The position numbers and the translations under genes are program-made. From positions 100,911-164,910 of the forward strand of contig CAKPIG010000002.1 in assembly GCA_934162255.1 (NCBI GenBank): a stretch of 64,000 nucleotides of DNA. Reading direction: 5' to 3'. Within the stretch, counting starts at the first letter, position 1. Each line of letters begins with the position of its first letter. Positions 23,720 to 31,960 of this stretch are shown piece by piece. Origin of the DNA: an uncultured Clostridia bacterium. GTDB taxonomy: Bacteria; Bacillota; Clostridia; TANB77; CAG-508. Below the pieces are notes generated by a model that made no database searches, had not been told where the DNA came from, and saw nothing but the letters and a program-made list of their open reading frames with translations.

Positions 23720-25381
23720 ATGGATTATAAAGATTTAGCAGATTTAATCTTTCCAGATGCGAAAGATATATCATATTATGAAGAAAAATATCCTGAAAGG
23801 GATTTACCAGAAGGAGCAATTGTAACAAGATTTGCTCCTAGTCCTACAGGATTTGTACATATAGGAGGTCTATACCAAGCATTAGTTGCAAGAACAGTTG
23901 CAAATAAAACCAAAGGAGTATTTTTCTTAAGAATAGAGGATACAGACCAAAAAAGAGAAGTTGAAAATGGAGTAACTGGAATTGTAAATTCATTAATTGA
24001 TTTTGATATGAAACCAGATGAAGGAATGATATCAGATAAAGAAGAAATAGGAAATTATGGACCATATAAACAATCTTTAAGAAGAGAAATTTATCAAGCA
24101 TATGCAAAATACTTGATTGCACAAGGTAAAGCATACCCTTGTTTTTGTACACCAGAAGATGGTGAAGAATTAAGGAAAAAACAAGAAGCTGCTAAATTAA
24201 GACCTGGATATTATGGTGTTTGGGCAAAGTGCAGAAATATATCAGTTGAAGAAGCAATTCAAAAAATAAAAAATGGAGAACAATATATAATAAGATTTAA
24301 ATCACCAGGAAGAGAAGATAGAAAAATAAAACATAAAGATGTTATAAAAGGAAATGTTGATTTCCCCGAAAATGATTTAGATATAGTAATAATAAAAGCA
24401 GATGGATTACCAACATATCATTTTGCACATGCTGTTGATGATCACTTAATGAGAACAACACATGTTATTAGAAGTGATGAATGGTTATCATCAGTTCCAC
24501 TTCATTTACAATTATTCCACGAATTAGGATTTAAAGCTCCTAAATTTGCACATATTTCACCAATTATGAAGAATGATAATGGTGGAAAACGTAAATTGAG
24601 CAAGAGAAAAGACCCTGAAGCAGCGGTAGATTACTATAAAAAAGAGGGAATACCTTCAGAAGCGGTAAAAGAATATTTATTAAATATTGCAAATTCTACT
24701 TTTGAAAATTGGAGAAGAGCAAACCCTGATAAAGATATATCTGAATTTGATTTTCAATTAAATAAAATGAGTGTTAGTGGGGCATTGTTTGATATGGTAA
24801 AGTTACTTGATATAAGTAAAACAGTAATATCAAAGATGACAGCTCAAGAAGTGTATGAAAGAATTTTAACATGGTCTAAAGATTATGATGAAGAATTAAT
24901 GAAAATGCTAGAAGATAAAGATTATGCTTTAAAAGTATTAGGAATTGAAAGAGGAAATAAAAAGCCAAGAAAAGATATTTCAAAATGGTCTGATGCTAAA
25001 GAAAATATTGAATATATGTATGATGAGAAATTTTTTGCTAAAACACAAGAATATCCATATCAACCAGCAATTTCAGATAAAGAAGATATTTCTAAAATAT
25101 TAGATTTATATATTGAAAAATATTATGATGTATCTGATGATAAACAAGCTTGGTTTGATAAAATCAAAGCATTATCTGTAGAAATGGGATATGCAGGAGA
25201 AGTTAAAGAATTTAAAGCAAATCCAGGTATGTATAAGGCTCATGTTGGAGATGTTAGTACAGTTTTAAGAGTTGCATTAACTTCAAGAACCAATACACCT
25301 GATATGTATGAAATTATGCAGGTTCTTGGAAAAGAAAGAATTGCTAAACGTTTTGAAATTGCTAAGGAAAATTTAAAGTAA
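23720..25381 (+). CDS. gltX: Glutamyl-tRNA synthetase
   Basis: 553 residues. A roughly 40-residue N-terminal extension precedes TRFAPSPTGFVHIGGLYQAL, the class I HIGH region; KRKLSKRKDP is the KMSKS loop. VIRSDEWLSSVPLHLQL is typical of GluRS. The enzyme is longer than the usual 480-490 because of the extension. A non-discriminating enzyme charging tRNA-Gln too is possible, since no glnS is visible, but the window cannot settle this. The ribosome site GGAGG lies within the end of rnj. Confidence 0.94.
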   Translation: MDYKDLADLIFPDAKDISYYEEKYPERDLPEGAIVTRFAPSPTGFVHIGGLYQALVARTVANKTKGVFFLRIEDTDQKREVENGVTGIVNSLIDFDMKPDEGMISDKEEIGNYGPYKQSLRREIYQAYAKYLIAQGKAYPCFCTPEDGEELRKKQEAAKLRPGYYGVWAKCRNISVEEAIQKIKNGEQYIIRFKSPGREDRKIKHKDVIKGNVDFPENDLDIVIIKADGLPTYHFAHAVDDHLMRTTHVIRSDEWLSSVPLHLQLFHELGFKAPKFAHISPIMKNDNGGKRKLSKRKDPEAAVDYYKKEGIPSEAVKEYLLNIANSTFENWRRANPDKDISEFDFQLNKMSVSGALFDMVKLLDISKTVISKMTAQEVYERILTWSKDYDEELMKMLEDKDYALKVLGIERGNKKPRKDISKWSDAKENIEYMYDEKFFAKTQEYPYQPAISDKEDISKILDLYIEKYYDVSDDKQAWFDKIKALSVEMGYAGEVKEFKANPGMYKAHVGDVSTVLRVALTSRTNTPDMYEIMQVLGKERIAKRFEIAKENLK

Positions 25382-25405
25382 TAAAAAATAAAGGAGGAAC
25401 TCAAT

Positions 25406-25588
25406 ATGGAATACAATGTTGGAGATATAGTTAGAACCAAAAAACAACATCCATGTGGAAGTAAATTATGGGAGATAACTAGAGTTGGTGTTGATTTTAA
25501 GTTAAAATGCCAAGGTTGTGGACATATTGTAGTTCTTGAAAGGCCTAAGGCATTAAAGGCAATAACTAAAATAGAAAAAAAATCATAA
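25406..25588 (+). CDS. DUF951 family small protein
   Basis: 60 residues: YNVGDIVRTKKQHPCGSKLW, RVGVDFKLKCQGCGHIVVLE. The G-D-x-V-x-x-K-K-x-H-P-C-G start and C-x-x-C pair match DUF951, a small family of unknown function common in Firmicutes, often near DNA-replication or GTPase genes. The cysteines suggest a zinc ribbon. AAAGGAGG precedes the ATG, 24 bases after gltX. Confidence 0.9.
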   Translation: MEYNVGDIVRTKKQHPCGSKLWEITRVGVDFKLKCQGCGHIVVLERPKALKAITKIEKKS

Positions 25589-25601
25589 TAGAAAAATAAT
25601 A

Positions 25602-25634
25602 AAGAAGGTGTCTATCTATGGCACCTTCTTTTAT
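25602..25634. terminator. Bidirectional terminator between the DUF951 gene and engB
   Basis: AAGAAGGTG (25602-25610) pairs with CACCTTCTT (25622-25630), followed by TTTT; A-rich on the other side. Confidence 0.88.
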
Positions 25635-25640
25635 AAAAAC

Positions 25641-26222
25641 TTAAATATAATTTTCTATTATTTTCCAAACATCTTCACTATAAATTTTTCTTTCTGAAGA
25701 AAATGGAAGAGTAGGAATATCACCGATTGGATTTAATTGCTTTTGAATAGCAAGTGTTGCATCTAATACTTTTGTTTTTGCAATTTTATCTGCTTTATTT
25801 GCGATTATTACACAAGGCAAGCCACTTCTAATGACATAATCATACATTAAAAAATCATTTGAAGATGGATTATGCCTAATATCAACTAGGAATATTATTA
25901 ATGAAATTTCTTGTCTATGTTTTAAATAATATTCAATAAAATCTCCAACTTTGGACTGTTCTTGTTTTGACATTTTACTGTAACCATATCCAGGAAGGTC
26001 AACAAAGTAAAAATTATTATCAATATTATAAAAGTTTAATTGTCGAGTTTTTCCTGGTTCACTGCTTGTGCGAGCTAGTTTTTTTCTATTAATCATAGTA
26101 TTTATAAAACTTGATTTTCCAACATTAGATTTACCAACTAAAACAATCTCAGGAAGACCTGATTTTGGATATTGTTTTTCACTAACTGCTGAAATTTCAA
26201 ATTGAGGATTTTTTACTATCAT
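25641..26222 (-). CDS. engB: Ribosome-biogenesis GTPase YsxC/EngB
   Basis: 193 residues from ATG, eight bases after AAGGAG; a TTG two codons upstream is less likely. G1 VGKSNVGKSSFIN, G2 region SSEPGKTRQ, G3 DLPGYGYSK, G4 ANKADK, G5 FSSERK: the TrmE-Era-EngA-EngB family pattern of YsxC, needed for 50S subunit assembly. The ATG overlaps the stop of the upstream gene (ATGA), so translation is coupled. Confidence 0.95.
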   Translation of the reverse strand: MIVKNPQFEISAVSEKQYPKSGLPEIVLVGKSNVGKSSFINTMINRKKLARTSSEPGKTRQLNFYNIDNNFYFVDLPGYGYSKMSKQEQSKVGDFIEYYLKHRQEISLIIFLVDIRHNPSSNDFLMYDYVIRSGLPCVIIANKADKIAKTKVLDATLAIQKQLNPIGDIPTLPFSSERKIYSEDVWKIIENYI

Positions 26223-27022
26223 AAACAAATCTCCTTATTTAAATCATTTTCTAAATATAAATCAATTAAATTACTAATATTTTTTGAATTTCTAGATAAT
26301 GTGTCAGAAATGGTTCTTAAATCTGCATTTTCTGGATCTCTTATAAGAGGAGTAAGAACAGATATAGAAGAATTACACATATCTTTGAAAATTAATAAGT
26401 TTGAATAATTTTGATATAGATTTTCTTTGTCTAATTTACCACTAACTATATAATTGTTTATTATTTCCAAAAGTTCATCTATAAGAGAGCTTGCAACTAT
26501 ATATCTTGAGCCTAAATTGTATTGTATATAAGATGATTTAAAGTTATTAAACAAATTATTACCATTGTTATCAAATGTCTTCATGTAATTATAGACTAAT
26601 ACTTTAGAACTATTAAATACACGACTATCAAATTTATACTCTCTATAAGCACCTATAATTGGATTTTTCGAGCTTTTTATAGGTTGAGGATTCAAAAATA
26701 ATTCATTGTATTTTTCATAATCTGTATAAAGTACGCTAAAAAAATTATTATCCTGTGTTTTACTTGATGAAAAAATACCATAATCAGAAAAAATCTGAAA
26801 AAATTCATCACCATTTTCATCAAATGTACATTCACATAAAAGTAAATATCTATCAGCGCCTAAGTTTTTATACAAAGTCATATTTCCGGAACTAAAACTA
26901 TAATCTAAAACAAGGGAAGAATTTTCTGTTTCAAATAATTCACTGTCTTGATCATTTCCGAGTGAATAGACATAATCTTTATCAGTAATTAAAAAATCAC
27001 AATTTTCATTTTCTAAATTCAT
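26219..27022 (-). CDS. Conserved-looking protein of unknown function in the serS-engB operon
   Basis: About 267 residues from the ATG nine bases after AAAAGG. Not recognised. Acidic, rich in Asn, Ser and Phe, with no membrane segment or signal peptide; strands such as DRYLLLCECTFDENGDEFFQ and a helical C-terminal third (SLIDELLEIINNYIVSGKLD). It is placed between serS and engB, 21 bases after serS and overlapping engB by four bases, so it is translated with a GTPase and a tRNA synthetase. No function can be assigned. Confidence 0.7.
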   Translation of the reverse strand: MNLENENCDFLITDKDYVYSLGNDQDSELFETENSSLVLDYSFSSGNMTLYKNLGADRYLLLCECTFDENGDEFFQIFSDYGIFSSSKTQDNNFFSVLYTDYEKYNELFLNPQPIKSSKNPIIGAYREYKFDSRVFNSSKVLVYNYMKTFDNNGNNLFNNFKSSYIQYNLGSRYIVASSLIDELLEIINNYIVSGKLDKENLYQNYSNLLIFKDMCNSSISVLTPLIRDPENADLRTISDTLSRNSKNISNLIDLYLENDLNKEICL

Positions 27023-27043
27023 GTTCAACATCCTTTTTATTTA

Positions 27044-28330
27044 TTATTTTTTTGGAAGAATTTTTTCTGTTCCACCCATATAAGGTCTTAGAACTTCAGG
27101 GATAGTGACACTTCCATCTTCATTATAATTATTTTCAAGAACTGCTATTAGACCTCTTGGAGTAGCAACGACAGTATTATTAAGTGTATGTAGAAAATAA
27201 TTTCCTTTTTCTCCTTTAGCACGAATTCCTAATCTTCTTGCTTGTGCATCTCCTAGAGTAGAACAACTGCAAACTTCAAAATATTTTTGTTGTCTTGGAC
27301 TCCAAGCTTCAATATCACAAGATTTTACTTTTAAGTCTGCTAAATCACCAGTACAACAATCAAGTTGTCTTACAGGAACATTAAAGTTCCTAAATAATTG
27401 AATACTTAAATTTTTCATTTTATCATACCAAGCCATAGAATCTTCTGGTTCGCAAATTACTATCATTTCTTGTTTTTCGAATTGATGAACTCTGTATAGG
27501 CCTCTTTCTTCTAGCCCATGTGAACCTATTTCTTTTCTAAAACAAGGAGAATATGAAGTCATGTTAATAGGTAAATCTTCTTTTTTTATTATTTGATCTT
27601 TAAATCTTCCTATCATTGAATGCTCAGAAGTACCAATTAGAAATAGATCTTCACCTTCTATTTTATACATCATGGCATCCATTTCTTCAAAACTCATAAC
27701 TCCAGTTACAACATCACTTCTAATCATAAATGGAGGAATACAATATGTAAATCCATTATTTATCATGTAATCTCTAGCATAGGCAAGCATTGCTTCATGT
27801 AAACGAGCAATATCACCAATTAAATAATAGAAACCAACTCCACTTGTTCTACCAGCACTTTCTTTATCTAATCCATTAAATCTTGCAATTATATCTGCAT
27901 GATGAGGAATTTCATAGTTAGGAATAATAGGGTCTCCAAATCTTTCAACTTCGACATTTTCACTATCATCTTTTCCTACAGGTACTGATGGATCAACTAT
28001 ATTTGGTATCTTCATCATTCTTTCTTTTATTTCTTGAGAATATTTTTCTTCTAAGTCTTCATTTTCAGAAAGAGCATCATTTATTTTTTGAACTTCTTGC
28101 CTTATGCTTTCAGCTTCATCTTTTTTTCCAGATTTCATTAACATACCAATTTGTTCACTTAATCTTTTTCTATCTGCTCTTAAATTATCTCCATTTAATT
28201 TTGCTTCTCTATTCTTTTTATCTAATTCCAAAACTTCATCAACTAAAATTAATTTGTGGTCTTGAAATTTTTTCTTGATATTTTCTTTTACCATTTCTGG
28301 ATTTTCTCTAATTAATTTAATATCAATCAT
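27044..28330 (-). CDS. serS: Seryl-tRNA synthetase
   Basis: 428 residues from the ATG eight bases after AAAGGAG. MIDIKLIRENPEMVKENIKKK opens the long antiparallel coiled-coil arm that binds tRNA-Ser; class II motif 2 (FRKEIGSHGLEERGLYRVHQF, split over residues about 265-285) and motif 3 (NNTVVATPRGLIAVLENN) are present. Cytoplasmic; charges Ser. I looked for a T-box upstream and saw none in the roughly 100-base divergent gap. Confidence 0.95.
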   Translation of the reverse strand: MIDIKLIRENPEMVKENIKKKFQDHKLILVDEVLELDKKNREAKLNGDNLRADRKRLSEQIGMLMKSGKKDEAESIRQEVQKINDALSENEDLEEKYSQEIKERMMKIPNIVDPSVPVGKDDSENVEVERFGDPIIPNYEIPHHADIIARFNGLDKESAGRTSGVGFYYLIGDIARLHEAMLAYARDYMINNGFTYCIPPFMIRSDVVTGVMSFEEMDAMMYKIEGEDLFLIGTSEHSMIGRFKDQIIKKEDLPINMTSYSPCFRKEIGSHGLEERGLYRVHQFEKQEMIVICEPEDSMAWYDKMKNLSIQLFRNFNVPVRQLDCCTGDLADLKVKSCDIEAWSPRQQKYFEVCSCSTLGDAQARRLGIRAKGEKGNYFLHTLNNTVVATPRGLIAVLENNYNEDGSVTIPEVLRPYMGGTEKILPKK

Positions 28331-28457
28331 AATGATTCTCCTTTCGTATATCCAATGCAAATATTATATAACAAAAAACTTGAAATATCAATATTTTATG
28401 GATAATTTTAGCTTTTGCCGCATACAATAGTATCAAATTATGTAAAAGGAGAAAAAT

Positions 28458-28724
28458 ATGCAAGAGGAATATTTGTTAGAAAAAATGATAAAGGGAAAAA
28501 CTGATGAGCAAAAAAAGGAAGAGCTTATAAGAACAATTATAGAGACAAAAGAAAAGCTTAAGAATGCAATTTTGAATTTCGAATTTGCAGAAGATGACTT
28601 AATAGATTATTATACGTATCAAATAAAAGCTAATCAAGCTAAACTAGATTATTTAATAAAAACTGCAAAACATAACGGGATAATTGTAACCAGATTTTAT
28701 AAGAAAAAAGATATGGCGGTTTAG
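28458..28724 (+). CDS. YaaL/DUF2508 family protein
   Basis: 88 residues, mostly helical and charged, with AILNFEFAEDDLIDYYTYQI and KANQAKLDYLIKTAK, the YaaL (DUF2508) signature. In Bacillus yaaL lies directly before bofA, exactly as here. Function unknown. AAAAGGAG precedes the ATG. Confidence 0.85.
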   Translation: MQEEYLLEKMIKGKTDEQKKEELIRTIIETKEKLKNAILNFEFAEDDLIDYYTYQIKANQAKLDYLIKTAKHNGIIVTRFYKKKDMAV

Positions 28725-28746
28725 TGATAACCAATGAGGTGATTTA

Positions 28747-29005
28747 ATGAACATAAGTATACTTATATTTATATCATGTATATGCTTAATATTTGTGCTA
28801 GGAAAGGTCTTTATAGTGCCTATTAAATGGATTATTAAACTAATAATAAATTCAATTATTGGTGGACTTTTGATATTTTTAATAAATTTTGTGGGGAAGA
28901 TGTGGGCATTTCACATTGGATTAAATATTTGGACTGCAATAATTGTACGGAATTCTTGGAATTCCTGGAGCAGTATTTTTAGTGATACTTAAATTAATAA
29001 TATAA
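28747..29005 (+). pseudogene. bofA: bofA (pro-sigma-K processing inhibitor) with a single-base frameshift
   Basis: The first 67 codons read as BofA: two hydrophobic spans, with FVLGKVFIVPIKWIIKLIIN and IGGLLIFLINFVGKMWAFHIG. At 28948 the frame breaks; dropping that C restores GILGIPGAVFLVILKLII and a stop at 29003-29005, giving 85 residues, the family's normal size. BofA holds the SpoIVFB protease inactive in the mother-cell-derived outer forespore membrane until the sigma-G checkpoint. As written, the gene ends with an unrelated 14-residue tail. Either a real mutation or an assembly error. Confidence 0.85.
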
Positions 29006-29036
29006 AGACAGAGGCTATTGGTAAGCCTCTGTCTTT
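29005..29036. terminator. Terminator between bofA and the small leftward gene
   Basis: AAGACAGAGGCT (29005-29016) pairs with AGCCTCTGTCTT (29024-29035). A second small hairpin TGAGG/CCTCA follows at about 29036-29050, serving the opposite strand. Confidence 0.8.
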
Positions 29037-29056
29037 GAGGAGAGCCCTCAGATTAA

Positions 29057-29344
29057 TCACGAATCCAAACGATTAAACTCGATCAGAGCTTGGATTCTTT
29101 TCATAGCTTTATCTGTGATGTACAATACATGTACATCTTTATTGATAAAAGCCTTCCTCAAAAAAAAGTTTTCGAATTCGCTTGGATACTTCAACAATGG
29201 AGATATAAAGTATCTGAAATTCAAAAATGTCACTGTCTGACAGTTATCAGTCCGTTCAAGAATTTTGAACGCATCATCCTCAACAGAGATAATAACTGCA
29301 GGGTTTGTAGTAACTTGCCTTTTAGTTGAAATAATCTTGAACAT
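29057..29344 (-). CDS. Solitary small protein of unknown function
   Basis: 95 residues, not recognised: MFKIISTKRQVTTNPAVIIS, then a helix-rich part ending ITDKAMKRIQALIEFNRLDS. No membrane segment. GAGGAGG precedes the ATG and there is a near-consensus promoter at 29390-29418. Codons are visibly less A-biased than in the neighbours (for example GATCAGAGC-type triplets on the coding complement), suggesting acquisition. It sits alone between bofA and the U32 peptidase gene with its own promoter and terminators. Confidence 0.65.
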   Translation of the reverse strand: MFKIISTKRQVTTNPAVIISVEDDAFKILERTDNCQTVTFLNFRYFISPLLKYPSEFENFFLRKAFINKDVHVLYITDKAMKRIQALIEFNRLDS

Positions 29345-29389
29345 ATAGTTGTCCTCCTCAAAAAAGAATAAATATTATGTATAGTACAT

Positions 29390-29418
29390 ATTATACTCTT
29401 AAATTAGCTAAAAGTCAA
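29390..29418 (-). promoter_or_regulatory. Promoter of the solitary small gene
   Basis: On the reverse strand TTGACT (29418-29413), 17-base spacer, TATAAT (29395-29390). Confidence 0.75.
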
Positions 29419-29421
29419 TAA

Positions 29422-31776
29422 CTACACGATTTTATTAAAATTACCATTTGTATAAGAATTTCCTTCAAGCTTTTTACCAGTTTTTACAATGTTAATTATT
29501 TTATTAATCTCATTAATATTTTCATCTAAAATATCTATTCGAACAGAAGAAACATTTAAATCTTTATGTTCAATAGAGGTTATTTTACTATTATAAATAG
29601 TAGTAACAGTCTCTATATTGTCAGGAATTATTCTAAACAAAAATCCAAGTCTATCTTTTAAATAATATTTATTAGTTGAATTACATAGTTTCTTACAAGT
29701 AGGGTAACATTTATTTGATTTTCCAAGCAAGCAATAGTTTGAATTCATGACAGGGGTGATTCCATAAACAATTAATTCACAAACTTTTTTATTAGAAATT
29801 TCCATAATATCATCATGATTAAGTTCAGGAGATAGAGTTACTTTAGAAACATTTAATTCATCAATTGTTAAATTATTAAAAACGTTAAAAGTATAATTGC
29901 AAATAAATTCATGTGAATGAGCATAATTTTTTAATAATTCAAAATTACTGATATTTGAAATCACAAAGCCTTTTATATTATAGTTAGCTAATATTTTATC
30001 AATAAAAGAGTTTATTAAATTTTTATAATTTTTCCTTATAATTGTTGGCATATAAATATATGTTTTAAATCTTGTAGTAAGCAAATTTAATACATTTGAA
30101 TATTTTGGGTTAGTAAAATATTTAAATGGAATATATATATTATCAATATTGTTTAATTTTGAATAATCATAATTAAGATGTATTAAATTTAATAATACTG
30201 ATATTTGCTTATTGTGTGCAGAAGAACTATTAAATGAAGGCGAATATTTTATGTTAGAAGTTCTCTTAAAGTTCTGAATAAGCATATTTTCATATTTTTC
30301 TAGAATATTTCTACGAAGTTCATTTAGACTTCCTATGCTTGGAATATGCAAGTTTTCATCTAAAGAAATATTAAAATCTTTAAAAGCAAATGGAGTGTTA
30401 CTAGTTTTAGAAAGTTGAGAAATCAATCTTTCTTTTGTTATAGGAGAATTTATTGCAATTGTAGGATAAATATCTGAAATTATGCTTGCAACTAAATTGC
30501 CATCTGTAACTTCAATTGAAATAGGAGAGTCCTTTTTTACATTTAAAATACAACTCAAATTTCTTTTTCGACTTTCTTTGTTCAAAGAATCTAAAGCTGA
30601 TTGGGATAAGGCTTTGTCAGATATTTTGTAAATTTTATTTCCAATAAAAATTTTGCCTTTCATTCTACCAATTTTTACTTTATCTCCAGGAACAGCTTGT
30701 TTTATATTTTTGTTATTTATCATTAATTCAGAAATTGTGTATTTTTCATCTTCAACACTAATTTTATCTCCAATATTTAAAACTTCATTTGTAATAAAAG
30801 AAATATAGCCATTTGTTTTATTGAAATTGGTTACTTTACCTAGGTATAGTCCCATATTATTTGGCTTTACAGGATATATAAGCTTCTTATTTGGTTCAGT
30901 ATTTAAATGTCCATTTGAAAAACCACCACGATTAAAAACTTGAGCTAAATCTTTTTTGTCTTGTTCATCTATAATATAGTTTTTTCCAGAGATGGCAAGG
31001 TCTAAATATTTTCTATAAATACGAGTAACAGTAGCAACATATTCAGGAGTTTTCATTCTTCCTTCAATCTTTAAACAATCAATACCGCAATTTACTAATT
31101 GAGGCAAATACTCTAAACCACATAAATCTTTTGTACTTAAAAGAAAGCCTTTATCAATAAATGAATCATTTTCAAGTAATTCATATGGAAGTCTGCAAGG
31201 TTGAGCACATCTACCACGATTTCCAGATCTGCCTCCAACCATGCTTGAAAATAAGCATTGACCTGAATATGAGATACATAATGCACCATGAACAAAAGCT
31301 TCAACTTCAATAGATGTATTTTTGCAAATTTCCTCGATTTCTTTAATATTAAGTTCACGAGAGAGAACAACTCTTGAAAATCCTAGATTTTGTAGTTCAA
31401 TAGCACCTTCTAAATTATGAACAGTCATCTGAGTACTACCATGTATAGGTAAATCAGGAAAGTTTTTTATTAAATATTTTGCTAAACCTAAATCTTGAAC
31501 AATAATGGCATCAATTCCAAATTCATATGCTTTTTTTGCAAGATTTATAGCTTCAGCTAATTCATTATTTTTAATTAGAGTGTTTAAAGTAAGATTTGTT
31601 TTAACACCACGAACTTTAGCATAATTGATGGCTTTTTCTAATAATTCATCATCAAAATTAGAGGCAAAAGCTCTGGCACTAAACAAACTTGCACCAAAAT
31701 AAACAGTATCTGCACCATTTTGTACAGCAGCTTTTAAACATTCAAAATCACCAACAGGTGAAAGTAATTCGATCAT
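29422..31776 (-). CDS. U32 family peptidase-like protein (RlhA-type, with DUF3656)
   Basis: 784 residues. MIELLSPVGDFECLKAAVQNGAD and VYFGASLFSARAFASNF start the U32 domain; EAFVHGALCISYSGQCLFSS and GNRGRCAQPCRLPY carry the conserved cysteines that hold an Fe-S cluster. The long C-terminal part is the collagenase-like/DUF3656 extension. Escherichia coli RlhA, of this architecture, hydroxylates C2501 of 23S rRNA; other U32 proteins act on tRNA (TrhP). I assign an RNA-hydroxylation role by family only. AAAGG lies eight bases before the ATG. Confidence 0.85.
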   Translation of the reverse strand: MIELLSPVGDFECLKAAVQNGADTVYFGASLFSARAFASNFDDELLEKAINYAKVRGVKTNLTLNTLIKNNELAEAINLAKKAYEFGIDAIIVQDLGLAKYLIKNFPDLPIHGSTQMTVHNLEGAIELQNLGFSRVVLSRELNIKEIEEICKNTSIEVEAFVHGALCISYSGQCLFSSMVGGRSGNRGRCAQPCRLPYELLENDSFIDKGFLLSTKDLCGLEYLPQLVNCGIDCLKIEGRMKTPEYVATVTRIYRKYLDLAISGKNYIIDEQDKKDLAQVFNRGGFSNGHLNTEPNKKLIYPVKPNNMGLYLGKVTNFNKTNGYISFITNEVLNIGDKISVEDEKYTISELMINNKNIKQAVPGDKVKIGRMKGKIFIGNKIYKISDKALSQSALDSLNKESRKRNLSCILNVKKDSPISIEVTDGNLVASIISDIYPTIAINSPITKERLISQLSKTSNTPFAFKDFNISLDENLHIPSIGSLNELRRNILEKYENMLIQNFKRTSNIKYSPSFNSSSAHNKQISVLLNLIHLNYDYSKLNNIDNIYIPFKYFTNPKYSNVLNLLTTRFKTYIYMPTIIRKNYKNLINSFIDKILANYNIKGFVISNISNFELLKNYAHSHEFICNYTFNVFNNLTIDELNVSKVTLSPELNHDDIMEISNKKVCELIVYGITPVMNSNYCLLGKSNKCYPTCKKLCNSTNKYYLKDRLGFLFRIIPDNIETVTTIYNSKITSIEHKDLNVSSVRIDILDENINEINKIINIVKTGKKLEGNSYTNGNFNKIV

Positions 31777-31873
31777 AATTTAAATCCTTTCGACATTAAT
31801 ATTTAAATTATAACATAAAATGAAAAATAAATCTATTGTAATATAAATGTAATATAAAAATAATTGGCAAAAC

Positions 31874-31903
31874 TTGACTTTAAAAGTAGAAAAATGATAT
31901 ACT
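31874..31903 (+). promoter_or_regulatory. Promoter of the surface-protein pair
   Basis: TTGACT (31874-31879), 18-base spacer, TATACT (31898-31903), 57 bases before the ATG. Confidence 0.55.
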
Positions 31904-31960
31904 TGTATTGAAAAAAATACAACAAAATTGAAACGAAATAAACAAAAGAGGTGTAAGAAA

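Noticed and set aside
28331..28457. T-box riboswitch upstream of serS
   Set aside because: The gap to the divergent gene is short and I see no T-box sequence or terminator hairpin.
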